Origin: PZPK01 sp041590075
GTDB taxonomy: Bacteria; Pseudomonadota; Gammaproteobacteria; Pseudomonadales; Oleiphilaceae
NCBI GenBank assembly: GCA_041590075.1
Contig: JBFHUL010000052.1
Span: 1 to 24,426, forward strand
Length of the DNA stretch: 24,426 bases
Direction of reading: 5' to 3'
Below, piece by piece: positions 23,517 to 24,426 of this stretch (the stretch's first letter is position 1; each line of letters starts with the position of its first letter). The notes under the pieces were generated by a model. It saw nothing but the letters and a program-made list of their open reading frames with translations, was not told the DNA's origin and made no database searches. The position numbers were made by a program, and so were the translations under genes.

Positions 23517-24426
23517 TTAGCTAAAAAACTTCTTGCCAGCTTTAGCCATTTCTCTCATGCCTTCGGTCGGCGTGTAGAGAGCACCCAGGTCTGCATACTT
23601 GTCTGCAATCTTGCAGAACGCTTCCATACCGATGGAATCGATGTAACGCAGTGCGCCACCGCGGAATGGAGGGAAGCCAATGCCCATGATCAGACCCATG
23701 TCAGCTTCAGCTGCCGTATCAACAATGCCATCTTCAAGACAACGTACCGTCTCAATGCACAGAGGCACCATCATACGCTCAATGATTTCTTCATCGGTGA
23801 ATTCCTGACTACCGCTGACAACAGACTTGAGCAGTTCGTAGGCAGACTCGTCTTTCACTTTCTTCTGCTTGCCTTTGCGATCGAGCTCGTAGGTGTAGAA
23901 ACCTTTATCGGTCTTCTGACCATAACGCCCTTCGTCGAACATGACGTCGATGGCAGTACGGAAATCGTTCTTCATGCGGTCAGGGAAGCCTTCTGCCATC
24001 ACCTCACCCGCGTGCTTGCCGGTATCCATGCCTACTACGTCGAGCAGATATGCAGGACCCATTGGCCAGCCGAATTTCTCCATGATTTTGTCAACGCGCT
24101 GGAAGTCTGCACCGTCGCGTACCAGCAGCGAGAAGCCACCGAAGTAAGGGAACAGAATACGGTTAACCAGGAAGCCTGGGCAGTCGTTCACCACAACCGG
24201 GGTTTTACCCATGGCTTTCGCGTAGGCAACAGTCGTTGCAATTGCCTTCTCCGAGGTTTTCTCACCACGAATAACTTCTACCAGAGGCATCATATGCACT
24301 GGGTTGAAGAAGTGCATGCCACAGAAGTTTTCAGGACGCTTCAGGTTTTTCGCCAGCAGGTCGATAGAAATCGTAGACGTGTTTGAAGTGATGATGGTGT
24401 CTTCAGACACGATATCTTCAACTTCA
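23517..24426 (-). CDS. fadB: FadB, multifunctional fatty-acid oxidation alpha subunit, 3' part
   Basis: About 302 C-terminal residues; the 5' end lies beyond the window and the frame is open to base 24426. The visible part is the 3-hydroxyacyl-CoA dehydrogenase region: S-N-T-S-T-I, the catalytic-His motif H-F-F-N-P-V-H-M-M-P-L-V-E, then N-D-C-P-G-F-L-V-N-R-I and the helical C-terminal dehydrogenase domains (G-W-P-M-G-P-A-Y-L-L-D and F-P-P-F-R-G-G). FadB supplies enoyl-CoA hydratase and hydroxyacyl-CoA dehydrogenase activity; the hydratase part is not in the window. The order fadB then fadA is the usual operon. Upstream regulation cannot be seen here. Confidence 0.97.
   Translation of the reverse strand, partial: EVEDIVSEDTIITSNTSTISIDLLAKNLKRPENFCGMHFFNPVHMMPLVEVIRGEKTSEKAIATTVAYAKAMGKTPVVVNDCPGFLVNRILFPYFGGFSLLVRDGADFQRVDKIMEKFGWPMGPAYLLDVVGMDTGKHAGEVMAEGFPDRMKNDFRTAIDVMFDEGRYGQKTDKGFYTYELDRKGKQKKVKDESAYELLKSVVSGSQEFTDEEIIERMMVPLCIETVRCLEDGIVDTAAEADMGLIMGIGFPPFRGGALRYIDSIGMEAFCKIADKYADLGALYTPTEGMREMAKAGKKFFS

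Noticed and set aside
23298..24386. Long open frame of 362 codons on the plus strand opposite fadB and fadA.
   Set aside because: The opposite strand carries unmistakable fadA and fadB; this frame has no ribosome site or family motif and follows from third-position base bias.

Overview
The window looks like chromosomal DNA of a marine-type gammaproteobacterium, probably in or near the Cellvibrionaceae/Pseudomonadales (inference). The reasons are the fadB-fadA/topA neighbourhood, a BolA with an ASP-N-C-x-G-G tail, a YciO of the usual 206 residues, and an exported LamG/cytochrome gene set. The DNA is moderately GC-rich and densely coded. I see no insertion sequences, phage genes, CRISPR arrays, tRNAs or rRNAs.

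Layout. (1) 1-4867, + strand: a three-gene set for exported redox-type proteins. It holds the 3' end of a CxxCH protein, an 829-residue lipoprotein with two CxxCH haem motifs and a LamG-like domain, and a Tat-exported DUF1501-like protein. It ends in a spacer with a TCTTCCG heptad array. (2) 5084-6623, - strand: an ApbE-type flavin transferase and a small two-helix membrane protein with a good promoter of its own. (3) 6734-9411, + strand: an arsenate resistance operon of the arsR-gapdh-arsJ type. A perfect inverted repeat lies inside the arsR promoter, and the predicted transcript start falls on the arsR ATG. (4) 9548-10639, + strand: a 71-residue membrane protein closed by a strong terminator, and an unrecognised 213-residue soluble protein. 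(5) 10792-11809, - strand: yciO and bolA. (6) 12110-18497, + strand: a tightly packed run of an OmpR-type response regulator, a LysM-FecR periplasmic protein, a CHASE2-PAS histidine kinase, a DUF1499 lipoprotein and a beta-hydroxyacid dehydrogenase. (7) 18532-21207, - strand: topA with a clear sigma-70 promoter. (8) 21496-22257, + strand: an unrecognised membrane-anchored coiled-coil-like protein. (9) 22310-24426, - strand: fadA and the 3' part of fadB.

How the genes work together. In the arsenic operon, GAPDH forms the unstable 1-arseno-3-phosphoglycerate from arsenate and ArsJ exports it; ArsR is the As(III)-type repressor. The kinase and response regulator form a two-component pair with a periplasmic LysM-FecR protein encoded between them, which may be an accessory sensor (inference). 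FadB and FadA form the fatty-acid beta-oxidation complex. The least explained parts, and the best candidates for undescribed biology, are the exported haem/LamG/Tat trio and the regulator/LysM-FecR/CHASE2-kinase module.
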